Assembly: GCF_002157855.1 (NCBI RefSeq)
Contig: NZ_CP020880.1
Coordinates: forward strand, 3,720,001-3,784,000
Source of the DNA: Sutcliffiella horikoshii
Lineage (GTDB): Bacteria; Bacillota; Bacilli; Bacillales; Bacillaceae_I
Direction of reading: 5' to 3'
Length of the DNA stretch: 64,000 bases
This document shows, one piece after another, positions 17,681-26,875 of the stretch. How positions within the stretch are numbered: the first letter of the stretch is position 1; every line of letters starts with the position of its first letter. A program made the position numbers and the translations under genes. Below the pieces are notes generated by a model. That model saw nothing but the letters and a program-made list of their open reading frames with translations, was not told the DNA's origin and did not search any database.

Positions 17681-17702
17681 TGCTTCCTTTTCCCCTTAAC
17701 AT

Positions 17703-17736
17703 AAAACACCCCCAGCCAACAAGGGCCAAGGGTGTC
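17703..17736 (-). terminator. Terminator after prfB
   Basis: ACACCC.TTGGC / GCTGG.GGGTGT hairpin followed by TTTT on the minus strand. Confidence 0.8.
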
Positions 17737-17749
17737 TAAAAATCATCTC

Positions 17750-18848
17750 TTACAGTTTCGACCTCAAATAAGCATCAATAAACGGATCTAAATCCCCGTC
17801 CATAACCGCTTGCGTATTCCCGACCTCCGTGTTTGTACGGTGGTCTTTTACCATGGAGTATGGATGGAACACATAGGAACGAATCTGGGAACCCCAGCCG
17901 ATTTCCTTCTGCTCGCCGCGGATTTCATCCAGTTCCGCCTGCTGCTCATCCAACTTCTTCTGGTAAAGCTTTGCTTGCAACATTTTCATCGCGCGCTCAC
18001 GGTTTTTAATCTGGGAACGCTCTGTTTGACACGTCACGACCACATTTGTCGGTAAGTGAGTAATACGGACCGCGGAATCGGTCGTATTAATATGCTGTCC
18101 ACCCGCTCCACTTGCACGGTACGTATCAATTTTTAAATCTTCGGTACGAATATCGATCTCGATATTATCATCAAACTCCGGCATAACTTCACAAGAAACA
18201 AAGCTTGTGTGGCGGCGGCCGGAAGAATCAAACGGAGATATACGTACAAGACGGTGTACCCCTTTTTCCGCTTTCAAATAGCCATAAGCATTGTGACCTT
18301 TAATCAACAATGTCACACTCTTAATTCCCGCCTCATCTCCTGGCAGGTAATCAAGCGTCTCCACCTTGAAACCTTTACGCTCTGCCCAACGAGTGTACAT
18401 ACGCAACAACAGGGAACCCCAGTCCTGTGACTCCGTACCACCAGCGCCAGGATGCAACTCAAGAATCGCATTGTTCTTATCATGCTCACCGCTTAACAAT
18501 AACTGAAGTTCAAACTTGTTGAAATCCTCTGCTACTGTTTTCACTTCGCTGCCTAGCTCTGCTTGCAGCTCCGCATCCGGCTCTTCTTTTACCAATTCAT
18601 ATGTGAGCTGCAGGTTTTCATAGTTCTCACTCAACTCATGAAACTGTCCTACTGGCTCTTTCAATGCGTTCGCTTCGTTGATGACAACCTGCGCAGCACT
18701 CTGATTGTTCCAAAATTCCGGATTGGACATCTCATTATCAAGCTCGGCAATACGTCGTTCTTTGGCCTCTAAGTCAAAGAGACCCCCTAAACTCGACTAA
18801 TCGCTTAGCCATTTTTTCTAACTCGTGACGAATCTCTACTAATTCCAT
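17750..18848 (-). CDS. prfB: Peptide chain release factor 2, expressed through a +1 frameshift
   Basis: RF2 terminates translation at UGA and UAA. The protein is 365 residues, the family length. SPF (RISPFDSSG) is the stop-codon tripeptide and GAGGQH the peptidyl-hydrolysis motif. Translation starts at ATG 18848, reads 24 codons, and meets TGA at 18776-18774 in the slippery context CTTTGAC, with AGGGGGT three bases upstream acting as an internal Shine-Dalgarno. Skipping T18776 restores the frame ([14 protein letters not shown]). This is the classic RF2 autoregulatory site. A reading frame starting at 18730 alone would miss the first 39 residues. Confidence 0.97.
18774..18787 (-). promoter_or_regulatory. 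Programmed +1 frameshift site of prfB
   Basis: AGGGGGTCTCTTTGA on the minus strand (18788-18774): an SD-like element three bases before CTT TGA. Low RF2 slows termination at UGA and favours slippage, so RF2 controls its own synthesis. Confidence 0.95.
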
Positions 18849-19018
18849 TTATTTCACCTCATAAAATTTTCACTAACACGGATTTTAACCCTCAATAAAC
18901 GAACAGGGCAACTAATAGTCTATATTATCGTATTTCACCAAAATAAAAAAGTACCTGAGTGATTGTGTTCAAAAGATGGAGCAAGAATTACAGGGTAACG
19001 CAAATATTTCCTTTGCTA

Positions 19019-19128
19019 AAATAGCTTTTTCAAAAGTTGATCTGAAATACAACAGCTAGACCTATTGGGAGTACTAATTTTCTATTTTCGGTTATTCAAA
19101 CGTTGGTTTAAAAAGAACTATCTTAAAG
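19019..19128. repeat. Duplicated ~110-bp element, copy 1
   Basis: First of two direct copies with a 152-bp offset between prfB and secA. Shared blocks include ATAGCT-TTTCAAAAG at the left and TTATTCAAACGTTGGTTTA at the right. Left and right ends form imperfect inverted repeats (AATAGCTTTTTCAAAAG against the complement of the right end), a MITE-like layout. I saw no third copy in this window. Confidence 0.6.
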
Positions 19129-19170
19129 TAGTAAAAACTCCGGAAAACAGTCATTCAGCACTTTATCCTG

Positions 19171-19280
19171 CAATAGCTATTTCAAAAGCTAATCACAAAC
19201 AGAACGGCTGGGTCCATTGGGATTCCTACATTTCCATTTTCACTTATTCAAACGTTGGTTTAAAAATCGCTATTTCAGAA
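19171..19280. repeat. Duplicated ~110-bp element, copy 2
   Basis: Second copy, about three quarters identical to copy 1. Its end inverted repeats match better (GCAATAGCTATTTCAAAAG against GAAATAGCGATTTTTAAAC). Together the copies fill most of the 500-bp gap; the remainder shows only the secA terminator. Confidence 0.6.
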
Positions 19281-19303
19281 AATGTCTAAGCGCTCTATTA
19301 ACA

Positions 19304-19333
19304 TGGAAAAAGTGAGGCCGGTTAAGCCCCACT
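19304..19333 (-). terminator. Terminator after secA
   Basis: AGTG.GGC / GCC.CACT stem, loop TTAACC, followed by TTTTT on the minus strand. Confidence 0.8.
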
Positions 19334-19349
19334 CTCCCCAAAACTGCCT

Positions 19350-21860
19350 TTAGTTCCCGCAGCAGTTTTTATATTTCTTTCCGCTTCCGCAGATGCAAGC
19401 ATCATTACGGCCAACGTCCATTACTTTTTTCACTGGTTTTTTCTTTGGAGGCTCTCCGCCACTCTCTTTTGGAACAACCGCTTGGCCTTTTGCCACTTCT
19501 TCACGTTGCAGGTTATTGCGGATTTGAGCCTTCATGACATACTTTGCCACATCTTCTTCAATGGAAGCAATCATGGTTTCAAACATCGCAAACCCTTCAA
19601 ACTGATACTCACGAAGCGGATCAATTTGACCGTAAGCACGAAGGTGGATTCCTTGACGCAGCTGATCCATCGCATCGATGTGATCCATCCACTTGCTGTC
19701 CACCGCACGAAGAACGATAACTTTCTCGAACTCGCGCATTTGGTCTGGAGTAAGCTCCTGTTCCTTCTCGTCATAGCGAGCTTTTACTTTCTCGACGATA
19801 AGCTCAGACATTTCTTCCGGTTCTTTCCCGCGAAGGTCATTAAGCGTAACTGCGCCTTCTTCTAAAAGGTTCGCATCTACATAATCAACGATTCCTTGCA
19901 GGTTCCAATCCTCTGGCACTTCCTCTTTGGGAGTATATAGTCCAACTTGACGTTCAATTGCGGAAACAAGCATTCTTTCCACCACTTCACGCAAGTTCTC
20001 GGAATCCAACACTTCAAAACGCTGCTTGTAAATAACTTCACGCTGTTGACGAAGAACATCATCATACTGCAATAGCTGTTTACGCGCATCAAAGTTGTTC
20101 CCTTCCACACGTTTCTGAGCGGATTCAACCGCACGGGAAACCATTTTACTTTGGATCGGCTGCGTATCATCCATACCCAAACGCTCCATCATGGTTTTCA
20201 TATTGTCAGAACCAAAACGGCGCATCAATTCATCTTCCATGGAAAGATAGAATTGCGTCACACCTGGGTCTCCTTGACGTCCGGAACGACCACGAAGCTG
20301 ATTATCAATACGACGGGATTCATGACGCTCTGTACCGATAACAGCAAGTCCGCCAACTTCTTTCACGCCTTCGCCAAGCTTGATATCTGTACCACGACCG
20401 GCCATGTTCGTTGCGATTGTTACAGAACCTTTTTGACCAGCCCCAAGGATAATATCCGCTTCACGAGCATGGTTTTTCGCATTCAACACGTCATGCTTAA
20501 TGCCGCGTTTCGTCAGAAGTTTAGAGATAACCTCAGACGTCTCAATTGCAACGGTACCAACCAGTACAGGTTGTCCATTTTTGTTACGCTCTGCGATATC
20601 ATCTGCCACCGCATTGAACTTGCCTTCAATTGTTTTGAAAATAAGATCGGCACGGTCATCACGCACGATGTCCTGATTTGTCGGTATCGCAATAACATTC
20701 ATATTATAGATATTACGGAATTCCTCTTCCTCTGTTTTCGCTGTACCAGTCATCCCGGCAAGCTTTTCGTACATTCGGAAGTAGTTTTGGAATGTAACTG
20801 TCGCAAGTGTCATGCTTTCGTTTTGGATATCCAAGCCTTCTTTTGCTTCTATTGCTTGGTGAAGTCCATCGGAATAGCGGCGTCCTTTCATCAGACGGCC
20901 TGTAAATTGGTCAACGATGACAACCTCGCCTTCCTGCACGACATAATCCACATCATGATGCATCGTTACATGAGCCTTCAATGCCTGATTAATATGATGA
21001 TTCAAGGTAACATTGCCAATATCAAACAGATTTTCGATGCCGAAAGCTTTCTCCGCCTTAGTAATTCCATCCTCTGTCAACTGCACACCTTTAGTTTTCA
21101 CATCATACGTGTAATCTACATCTTTCACCAATGTACGAGCAAACGCATTAGCTTGGATGTACAAGGCTGCAGACTTCTGGGCACTACCAGAAATGATTAA
21201 CGGCGTACGCGCTTCATCGATTAAAATCGAGTCAACCTCATCGATTACGGCATAGTGAAGAGGACGCTGTACCATCTGCTCTTTGTACAACACCATGTTG
21301 TCACGCAGATAATCAAATCCGAATTCATTGTTTGTACCATAAGTGATGTCCGCTTTGTACGCTTCAATTTTTTCATCACGGGAAAGTCCGTTCAGGTTCA
21401 ACCCGACAGTAAGGCCAAGGAACTCATAAAGCTGACCCATTTCTGTCGCGTCACGGCTCGCCAAGTATTCATTGACCGTAACAACATGTACCCCTTTTCC
21501 AGTAATCGCGTTCAGGTAAACAGGCATGGTTGCCGTCAACGTTTTACCTTCCCCCGTTTTCATCTCGGAAATGTTTCCTTCGTGTAAGGAAACACCACCC
21601 ATAAGCTGCACTTTATAAGGATAAAGTCCGAGTACACGTTTAGCCGCCTCACGAACAACCGCAAACGCTTCTACCAGCATGTCCTCTAGCTTTTCACCTT
21701 TTTGGTAACGACTTTGAAATTCAGCAGTTTTCTCTTTTAATTGATCATCCGTAAGCCTTGCCACATCGGCACTCAAGGAATCTATCTGATCCGCCATCTT
21801 CTCCAGACGTTTCAACTGACGCTTATTCATATCAAACACTTTATTTAATAAACCAAGCAT
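19350..21860 (-). CDS. secA: Preprotein translocase ATPase SecA
   Basis: Motor of the Sec export pathway, 836 residues (B. subtilis 841). Walker A MKTGEGKT near residue 100, [19 protein letters not shown] (helicase motif II region), the preprotein cross-linking and scaffold regions, and the C-terminal zinc motif [13 protein letters not shown] (three Cys, one Cys in place of His) that binds SecB or ribosomes in other species. The ATG at 21860 ([21 protein letters not shown]) follows AGAGGAG. It would export the signal-peptide proteins encoded here. Order secA-prfB as in B. subtilis. Confidence 0.98.
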   Translation of the reverse strand: MLGLLNKVFDMNKRQLKRLEKMADQIDSLSADVARLTDDQLKEKTAEFQSRYQKGEKLEDMLVEAFAVVREAAKRVLGLYPYKVQLMGGVSLHEGNISEMKTGEGKTLTATMPVYLNAITGKGVHVVTVNEYLASRDATEMGQLYEFLGLTVGLNLNGLSRDEKIEAYKADITYGTNNEFGFDYLRDNMVLYKEQMVQRPLHYAVIDEVDSILIDEARTPLIISGSAQKSAALYIQANAFARTLVKDVDYTYDVKTKGVQLTEDGITKAEKAFGIENLFDIGNVTLNHHINQALKAHVTMHHDVDYVVQEGEVVIVDQFTGRLMKGRRYSDGLHQAIEAKEGLDIQNESMTLATVTFQNYFRMYEKLAGMTGTAKTEEEEFRNIYNMNVIAIPTNQDIVRDDRADLIFKTIEGKFNAVADDIAERNKNGQPVLVGTVAIETSEVISKLLTKRGIKHDVLNAKNHAREADIILGAGQKGSVTIATNMAGRGTDIKLGEGVKEVGGLAVIGTERHESRRIDNQLRGRSGRQGDPGVTQFYLSMEDELMRRFGSDNMKTMMERLGMDDTQPIQSKMVSRAVESAQKRVEGNNFDARKQLLQYDDVLRQQREVIYKQRFEVLDSENLREVVERMLVSAIERQVGLYTPKEEVPEDWNLQGIVDYVDANLLEEGAVTLNDLRGKEPEEMSELIVEKVKARYDEKEQELTPDQMREFEKVIVLRAVDSKWMDHIDAMDQLRQGIHLRAYGQIDPLREYQFEGFAMFETMIASIEEDVAKYVMKAQIRNNLQREEVAKGQAVVPKESGGEPPKKKPVKKVMDVGRNDACICGSGKKYKNCCGN

Positions 21861-22054
21861 ACAAACGCTCCTCTGTAACTATAGTCTTATAGCCTAAATA
21901 ATATATAAATTTTAACACTTATTAGGGGTGGGTACAACTTATTACCGGATTCGCCACAACGATTTCCATTTCTCGAAAATTGTCAAGGAGATTTCTGTCG
22001 AAACAACAAATATATTTTTCGTAATTGGCTATTCCATTTTTAGTAAAATGGCCC

Positions 22055-22060
22055 TATAAT
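22055..22060 (+). promoter_or_regulatory. -10 box ahead of the LRR wall protein
   Basis: Perfect TATAAT 46 bp before the GTG start. The -35 position at 17 bp holds TTCCAT, a weak match. Confidence 0.45.
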
Positions 22061-22105
22061 CATTCTGTCACAACAATATATTTGACAAAATCGGAGGAAC
22101 AAAGC

Positions 22106-23578
22106 GTGTTAAAAAGTAAATTTTTTGTCGTTGCCCTGGCCTTTATTTTTGTATTTTCTTCACTTTCCACTCCTGGTGCTAATGCCTCAAGCTCTTTTTT
22201 TAAAGATGCAAATCTTGAACAAGCAGTAATGGACAGTCTTGAAGTGGACGAACTAGATGAGAACAGTTTCGCAGATTTCATAGAGCTACACGGTTCTGAT
22301 TATGGAATCGATAGTTTAGAAGGTTTAGAGACTTACGGAACTAACCTTGAGTTCGTACTTCTAGACAGCAACAATATATCTGACTTAACACCACTTACAA
22401 ACTTAAAGCAAATCCAACACTTGGAGCTTTCCTTAAATAATATTGAAAACATCAAACCACTTAGTGGATTAAACGAGACTTTCTTATCGCTTGGATACAA
22501 CAACATATCAGACATTTCCGCCTTTAAAGGATGGACTTCTGGAATGGTGGACCTTTCCGGAAACAATATCACTGATATCACTCCACTTAAAGATATGAAA
22601 GAAGGTATGGTTTTCTTATTTGAAAACCCATTGAATGAAAAATCCTTGGAACTGATTAAACAACTTGAAAAAAATGAAAATCTAATGATCATCCATGACG
22701 GCTCTAAATTTTCAGAACGCCTTTCCGGAAAATCTAGATTCGAAACAGCTGTTGAGATCTCCATGACAGGTTGGTATGAAGCAGATACAGTAGTACTTGC
22801 TAACGGCTTAAATTTTCCTGATGCACTTGCTGGCGGTCCTTTGGCATATGCGATGGATGCACCAATCCTATTAACTCGCCCTGAAACTCTACATGCAGCA
22901 ACACAAGAAGAAATACTTCGTTTAGGGGCAAGGAAAGTAGTCATTCTAGGCGGAAAAGCAGCAGTATCGGAAAAAGTGGAAAATCAACTTAAAGCATTAG
23001 ACATTAAAATTGATCGTATTAACGGGGCTGACCGATATGAAACAGCTAAAAAGATTGCTGATCGTTTAGGCTCTCAACATGACGAGGTAGTAGTAGTGAG
23101 CGGGAAGAACTTCCCAGATGCATTATCTATCGCACCATATGCAGCGATGAATGAATTACCAATACTTCTAGTAGCTCCTGATAAAGTACCAGCTTCTACT
23201 AAAACAGTACTAAGTAAAGCTAATAAAACTCTTGTTATCGGTGGGCACGCTGCAATTGGAAAATCTCTTGAACAAGAATTTCCGAACCACACTCGAATTT
23301 CTGGTGCGAACCGCTACGAAACTGCAGCAAATGTTATGGAAGAATTAGAAATGGATCCTATGCATGTATTTGTTGCAAACGGCAGAGGCTTTGCAGATGC
23401 TCTAACAGGCTCTGTACTTGCAGGTTACTACGGTTCCCCACTTCTTTTGGTTAATCCAGAGGAAGCTCCTGAAGCTACTATGTTGGCTGTAGAAAAGTAC
23501 AACATCAACAGCTTTACTATTTTAGGTGGAGAAGCTTCTGTACCTGAATCTGTAGTAGATCAATTGCTACGTGACTAA
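22106..23578 (+). CDS. Secreted leucine-rich-repeat protein with three cell-wall-binding repeats
   Basis: Exported wall-associated protein of 490 residues. A signal peptide (about 1-28, ending GANA) is followed by four to five leucine-rich repeats of the internalin type (about 75-190, pattern NNISDLTPL, NNIENIKPL, NNISDISAF, NNITDITPL), then three CWB2 (PF04122) modules (about 215-490) with the usual SGxxRYETA and ILGGxAAVS motifs. CWB2 anchors proteins to wall polymers. Ligand unknown. The GTG at 22106 follows GGAGG; the open frame to 22025 lies in the promoter. It has its own terminator. Confidence 0.88.
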   Translation: MLKSKFFVVALAFIFVFSSLSTPGANASSSFFKDANLEQAVMDSLEVDELDENSFADFIELHGSDYGIDSLEGLETYGTNLEFVLLDSNNISDLTPLTNLKQIQHLELSLNNIENIKPLSGLNETFLSLGYNNISDISAFKGWTSGMVDLSGNNITDITPLKDMKEGMVFLFENPLNEKSLELIKQLEKNENLMIIHDGSKFSERLSGKSRFETAVEISMTGWYEADTVVLANGLNFPDALAGGPLAYAMDAPILLTRPETLHAATQEEILRLGARKVVILGGKAAVSEKVENQLKALDIKIDRINGADRYETAKKIADRLGSQHDEVVVVSGKNFPDALSIAPYAAMNELPILLVAPDKVPASTKTVLSKANKTLVIGGHAAIGKSLEQEFPNHTRISGANRYETAANVMEELEMDPMHVFVANGRGFADALTGSVLAGYYGSPLLLVNPEEAPEATMLAVEKYNINSFTILGGEASVPESVVDQLLRD

Positions 23579-23591
23579 TATATAAACGTGA

Positions 23592-23617
23592 AAAAGCACT
23601 GCATATGCGCAGTGCTT
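23592..23617 (+). terminator. Terminator after the LRR wall protein
   Basis: AAAGCACTGC / GCAGTGCTTT stem followed by a T-rich stretch. Confidence 0.85.
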
Positions 23618-23628
23618 TATCGTTTTTC

Positions 23629-24495
23629 CTAGTAGTAACCCCAATACCTCAGTATTTCCCTCGTCTGGGCGTCATAGCGTTCTTTCCCAGACCACTGAAA
23701 ATCCTCACCACAACTAGAATTGGTTATTTGAAAAACTTCATATTTCATACCCATACTTGAACTACCAGGTCCATAATGAATACAGGACTTTTTAATTTCC
23801 GACCTATTTCCTAGTTCATCGACATAAAAATATTTATCCGTTACCCTCCCAGACCTCCATTCACTAGATGTCTGGAAAATGGCATACTCTTCTATACCTG
23901 AACCTTTTAAAGTTGGAAGTTCTTCCACGCGTAGAGGAATCTTGAAGAACTCGCCTTCTTTTGCGATATTATCTTCATTGGGCATATTATAAAAAACAAC
24001 AATGGATCCCTCATACTCCTCCGGAATTAAATAGACGTTATTCGTCTCCTCCAAGTGAGAAGTTGTTTGAACATGCACACCCCAAATCGCCAAAGCAGCA
24101 AAAGGAATAACACTTAACAACTTTAAGAAATGAAGCTTCTTGCTTTTGTCACTTGGTGTTTCCTTGACAACCTTGATTCCCTCATCAATAAGATAGAATA
24201 ATACAGCACTAATAATAGAAAAGATTGCAAGACCTTCTATCACGACCTCTGTTATGTAAGCTAAAAACACATATATAAAACCTGCAACAAAAGCCCTGCT
24301 CTTCTTTAAACTTTTGGTTAGGGCTTCAGATATAAACGAAACTGGTATACCATATATAAAATTTCCGAATAAGGCAAAAATCAGAACAAGTAAAATAAAC
24401 CCTTTCTGTTCTGAATCCCATGAGCTCATAAGAAATAGACATAGTGATAAAATAATACTTGAAAATAATGCTGCCACTAATTTTCTCAATAACAT
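23629..24495 (-). CDS. Membrane protein with an extracytoplasmic DUF6843-like domain
   Basis: Protein of 288 residues: five membrane segments (about 5-25, 33-55, 67-90, 92-108, 124-142) followed by an extracytoplasmic domain (150-288) beginning NVYLIPEEYEGSIVVFYNMPNE, the opening typical of the DUF6843 family of Bacillus. Two Cys residues in the C-terminal domain could form a disulfide. Function unknown. The ATG at 24495 follows GGGGAGAG. Convergent with the preceding wall protein gene; not obviously in an operon. Confidence 0.6.
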   Translation of the reverse strand: MLLRKLVAALFSSIILSLCLFLMSSWDSEQKGFILLVLIFALFGNFIYGIPVSFISEALTKSLKKSRAFVAGFIYVFLAYITEVVIEGLAIFSIISAVLFYLIDEGIKVVKETPSDKSKKLHFLKLLSVIPFAALAIWGVHVQTTSHLEETNNVYLIPEEYEGSIVVFYNMPNEDNIAKEGEFFKIPLRVEELPTLKGSGIEEYAIFQTSSEWRSGRVTDKYFYVDELGNRSEIKKSCIHYGPGSSSMGMKYEVFQITNSSCGEDFQWSGKERYDAQTREILRYWGYY

Positions 24496-24627
24496 TCTTT
24501 CTCTCCCCTTTTTCTAAAGAGAACCATTATCCTCCATTACTCTTCAAGAATATCTTATCACACGGAGAAGTGATAAATGGTTAATTTCCGACAAATACCT
24601 GCATCATTTCCCGAGAAATTACGACAT

Positions 24628-24655
24628 AAAAAGAGGCCCACATAGGACCCCTTTA
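24628..24655 (-). terminator. Terminator after hpf
   Basis: AAAG.GG.CC / GG.CC.CTTT stem followed by TTTT on the minus strand, 19 bp after the hpf stop. Confidence 0.7.
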
Positions 24656-24673
24656 ATTTAACGTATTCACTTA

Positions 24674-25234
24674 TTAATAAGACTCAATCAATCCATATTT
24701 TCCATCATTACGCTTATAAACAACGTTGGTTTCATTAGTCGCAGCGTTTAAGAATACGAAGAAATTATGGCCGAGCAAGTTCATTTGAAGAATCGCTTCC
24801 TCACTGTCCATCGGCTTCAGATTGTATCGCTTCGTACGAACCAAGTCTGCTTCGTCCTCATCATCTTCCACTGCCACATGGGCTGGAGCACCGTTATCAA
24901 TCACTTCGTTAAATAAGTATTTAGGTGAACCTGTATCGCGAAGCTTACGGTTGACCTTCGTTTTATGTTTTCGAATTTGTCGCTCTAGTTTATCTACGAC
25001 AAGGTCTATCGCTGCATAGAGATCATCGTGACTTTCTTCTGCACGTAATACTAGGCCTGTCATAGGAATGGTCACTTCAATTTTTTGTTGGTTGTTGTAG
25101 ACTTTCAGATTCACTTTGCATTCTGCATTGTCTGTGGAATCAAAATAGCGTTCAATCTTTCCGATCTTATTCTCTACATAATCTCGGATTGCTGGAGTTA
25201 CCTCAATGTTTTCACCGCGTACGTTGTACTTCAT
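24674..25234 (-). CDS. hpf: Ribosome hibernation promoting factor, long form
   Basis: Long HPF, 186 residues. The N-terminal S30AE domain (1-105, MKYNVRGENIEVTPAIRDYVENKIGKIERYF) blocks the decoding centre and the C-terminal domain (about 130-186) dimerises to form inactive 100S ribosomes. The ATG at 25234 follows AAAGGAGGAG; an open frame to 25282 runs into a leader hairpin and is not the start. A good SigB promoter lies 125 bp upstream, agreeing with the stress regulation of B. subtilis yvyD/hpf. Confidence 0.95.
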   Translation of the reverse strand: MKYNVRGENIEVTPAIRDYVENKIGKIERYFDSTDNAECKVNLKVYNNQQKIEVTIPMTGLVLRAEESHDDLYAAIDLVVDKLERQIRKHKTKVNRKLRDTGSPKYLFNEVIDNGAPAHVAVEDDEDEADLVRTKRYNLKPMDSEEAILQMNLLGHNFFVFLNAATNETNVVYKRNDGKYGLIESY

Positions 25235-25259
25235 AAAATGAACTCCTCCTTTTGTTCCT

Positions 25260-25284
25260 GTTTGGATTTTCCTTGCATCCAAAC
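25260..25284 (-). promoter_or_regulatory. Leader hairpin ahead of hpf
   Basis: Perfect 8-bp stem GTTTGGAT / ATCCAAAC with a 9-base loop, 10 bases upstream of the hpf Shine-Dalgarno. It could influence mRNA stability or initiation; no role is known to me. Confidence 0.5.
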
Positions 25285-25358
25285 AATCTGCCTACATTCC
25301 CTTCCGGTGTTTTTGGAAGGTTAAGCTTGAATTAAGCTTATGTAAACATATTTCTACA

Positions 25359-25384
25359 ATACCCAACAGAATTCCTGCCTAAAC
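25359..25384 (-). promoter_or_regulatory. SigB promoter of hpf
   Basis: GTTTAG-N14-GGGTAT on the minus strand, one mismatch from the SigB consensus GTTTAA-N13-15-GGGTAT. B. subtilis hpf (yvyD) is known to be SigB-dependent. Confidence 0.8.
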
Positions 25385-25502
25385 GTAAAAGTATTGTTAA
25401 GAATTTGTGAATTGTATTGGATTGGCTTGTTCTTGTGGGGTGAAACAAGTATATGCGTGGGGGTCGGGAAAATTTCATTAAAATTGATTATTCTATTTAA
25501 CT

Positions 25503-25633
25503 CCCTGTTTCCTTTCGTTCCAGACGTTCGCTTTCCGAGGGGCGTGTGCTTGAGCCTCCTCGCTTCGCTGTGGGGTCTCAAGCTAACGCTATCCCCCTCC
25601 AGAGTCTCACGTCTTGCACTTCAGTCAACAGGG
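25503..25633. repeat. 131-bp dispersed palindromic repeat, copy 2
   Basis: Same length and layout as 1715-1845: outer arms CCCTGTT / AACAGGG, the same inner GCTTGAGCC hairpin, and compensatory changes in the arms. It lies between the last flagellar gene and hpf. It is non-coding as far as I can see. Confidence 0.8.
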
Positions 25634-25705
25634 TAGATAGCTTACTCAATAACACCTCACGATATAGCGAAATTAATAATAAAAACTCTCCAAAGTATTG
25701 GAGAG

Positions 25706-26092
25706 TTAGTGGGCGATGTGTGGGAGGATGTGGTGTTGGATTTGATTTTTCCAGGTTTCGTATGCTGGTTTGATATAGGTTTGTAGTGCTTCTTTTTCTG
25801 GTGCGGTGTTTTGTTCGAAATGGCCTATTTGTTCGAGTTCATCTACAAGGTCGCCAAATTGAGCAATGATCTGAAGGGCCTCTTCGTTCTTTTCATAAAG
25901 AAGAACGAGGTTCACATGCGCTTCTGCAATTTTTCCAATTGCCTCATAGCTATCCAGCATGACTTGGCGCGTTACAGGTGCGGACGCGTTTTGATTTTTG
26001 TCACTCAAATAGTAGAAAGCTTCTTCCACCGTTTCAAGTAAGGAATTATACTTCTTTAAAAATAAAAATTCACCTTCTGTCAAATCAGTCAT
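25706..26092 (-). CDS. Uncharacterised helical protein downstream of fliT
   Basis: Protein of 128 residues that I do not recognise, predicted mostly helical and acidic, starting MTDLTEGEFLFLKKYNSLLETVEEAFYYL. It begins nine bases after the fliT stop with AGGTG in between, so it is the last gene of the fliD-fliS-fliT operon. A GTG three codons earlier is an alternative start. Size and operon position suggest a chaperone-like or accessory flagellar role, but that is only context. Confidence 0.65.
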   Translation of the reverse strand: MTDLTEGEFLFLKKYNSLLETVEEAFYYLSDKNQNASAPVTRQVMLDSYEAIGKIAEAHVNLVLLYEKNEEALQIIAQFGDLVDELEQIGHFEQNTAPEKEALQTYIKPAYETWKNQIQHHILPHIAH

Positions 26093-26101
26093 CCTGTACA
26101 C

Positions 26102-26455
26102 CTAGTTTCTTTTGTCATAATACATTCCGTCTGCTGTCGGAGAGCTATACGCTTGGCCATATGCCTTCGCAGTCTTTTTGGACTGCTGAATTTGGCCCCA
26201 CTCCTGTTTCAATTGTTTATGTAATCCTTCAAGCTTTGGAGTCACTTGTTGACTGGCAAGGGCCACCTTTTTACCGAGTGACATTTCAGCTTCTGAAAAA
26301 GGTGGTGCTATGCGTTGTAGTAAAGAATCTCTGATCTGCAACGCCTTATCTATTTCTTCCAAAAAGGCGTCCCTGCTTTCTTCGGCAGGTAAAGGCCCAT
26401 CAAGCAGCGCCAAAAGATGTGTAGTGACTTTATCTAGGTTTTCGACGACGTTCAT
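26102..26455 (-). CDS. fliT: Flagellar chaperone FliT
   Basis: Probable export chaperone for the filament cap FliD, 117 residues (B. subtilis 113). Largely helical (LDKVTTHLLALLDGPLPAEESRDAFLEEIDKAL), with a low-complexity tail ending YYDKRN. Its ATG shares one base with the fliS stop (TAATG), so the two genes are translationally coupled. Sequence similarity within this family is low; the call leans on position after fliS. Confidence 0.8.
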   Translation of the reverse strand: MNVVENLDKVTTHLLALLDGPLPAEESRDAFLEEIDKALQIRDSLLQRIAPPFSEAEMSLGKKVALASQQVTPKLEGLHKQLKQEWGQIQQSKKTAKAYGQAYSSPTADGMYYDKRN

Positions 26456-26856
26456 TACGCCTGTTCACCTTGAGCAAATGCCTGCTGGCGGTTCACCTGA
26501 ATAACCTGCTTCCATGCATCTCGGAACTCCATCATATGAACTTCCACTTCATCCACAATTGCAGGATCGTTTTTCAAGTTTGCATCAATCAGGCGACGGT
26601 TCATATAATCGTACATTGTCATCATCGACTTCCCTACATCATGACTAGTATCCAATGTAACCATCAATTCCTGAACAATTTTCTGCGCCTTGATCAGGTT
26701 CGTATTTTTCATTTCAATATCCTTGTCTTCCATTCCCTTTTTGGCCAGCTTCATAAACTTGATAGCCCCGTTATAAAGCATCAACGTCAACTCACCAGGC
26801 GTTGCGGTGTTGACGGAATTTTGCTGGTAGGCTTGGTAAGGGTTTTTCATTGCCAT
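26455..26856 (-). CDS. fliS: Flagellin export chaperone FliS
   Basis: Binds the C-terminus of flagellin and prevents early polymerisation, 133 residues. Family hallmarks MAMKNPYQAYQQNSVNTATPGELTLMLYNGAIKFM at the N-terminus. In B. subtilis FliS also works with FliW and CsrA in the flagellin homeostasis circuit; all three are present here. The ATG at 26856 has a moderate AGGAG; it follows fliD by 19 bp. Confidence 0.96.
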   Translation of the reverse strand: MAMKNPYQAYQQNSVNTATPGELTLMLYNGAIKFMKLAKKGMEDKDIEMKNTNLIKAQKIVQELMVTLDTSHDVGKSMMTMYDYMNRRLIDANLKNDPAIVDEVEVHMMEFRDAWKQVIQVNRQQAFAQGEQA

Positions 26857-26875
26857 ATACGTTCACTCCTAGTTA

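Noticed and set aside
20151-21200. 349-codon ORF on the plus strand within secA
   Set aside because: Antisense to secA, without a ribosome binding site; a shadow of the real coding frame.
21861-22105. Riboswitch or other structured leader upstream of the LRR wall protein or of secA
   Set aside because: Only a -10 box and AT-rich sequence are evident; no conserved fold recognised.
25354-25581. 75-codon minus-strand ORF across the 131-bp repeat
   Set aside because: It crosses the hpf promoter and the dispersed repeat, and has no family similarity.
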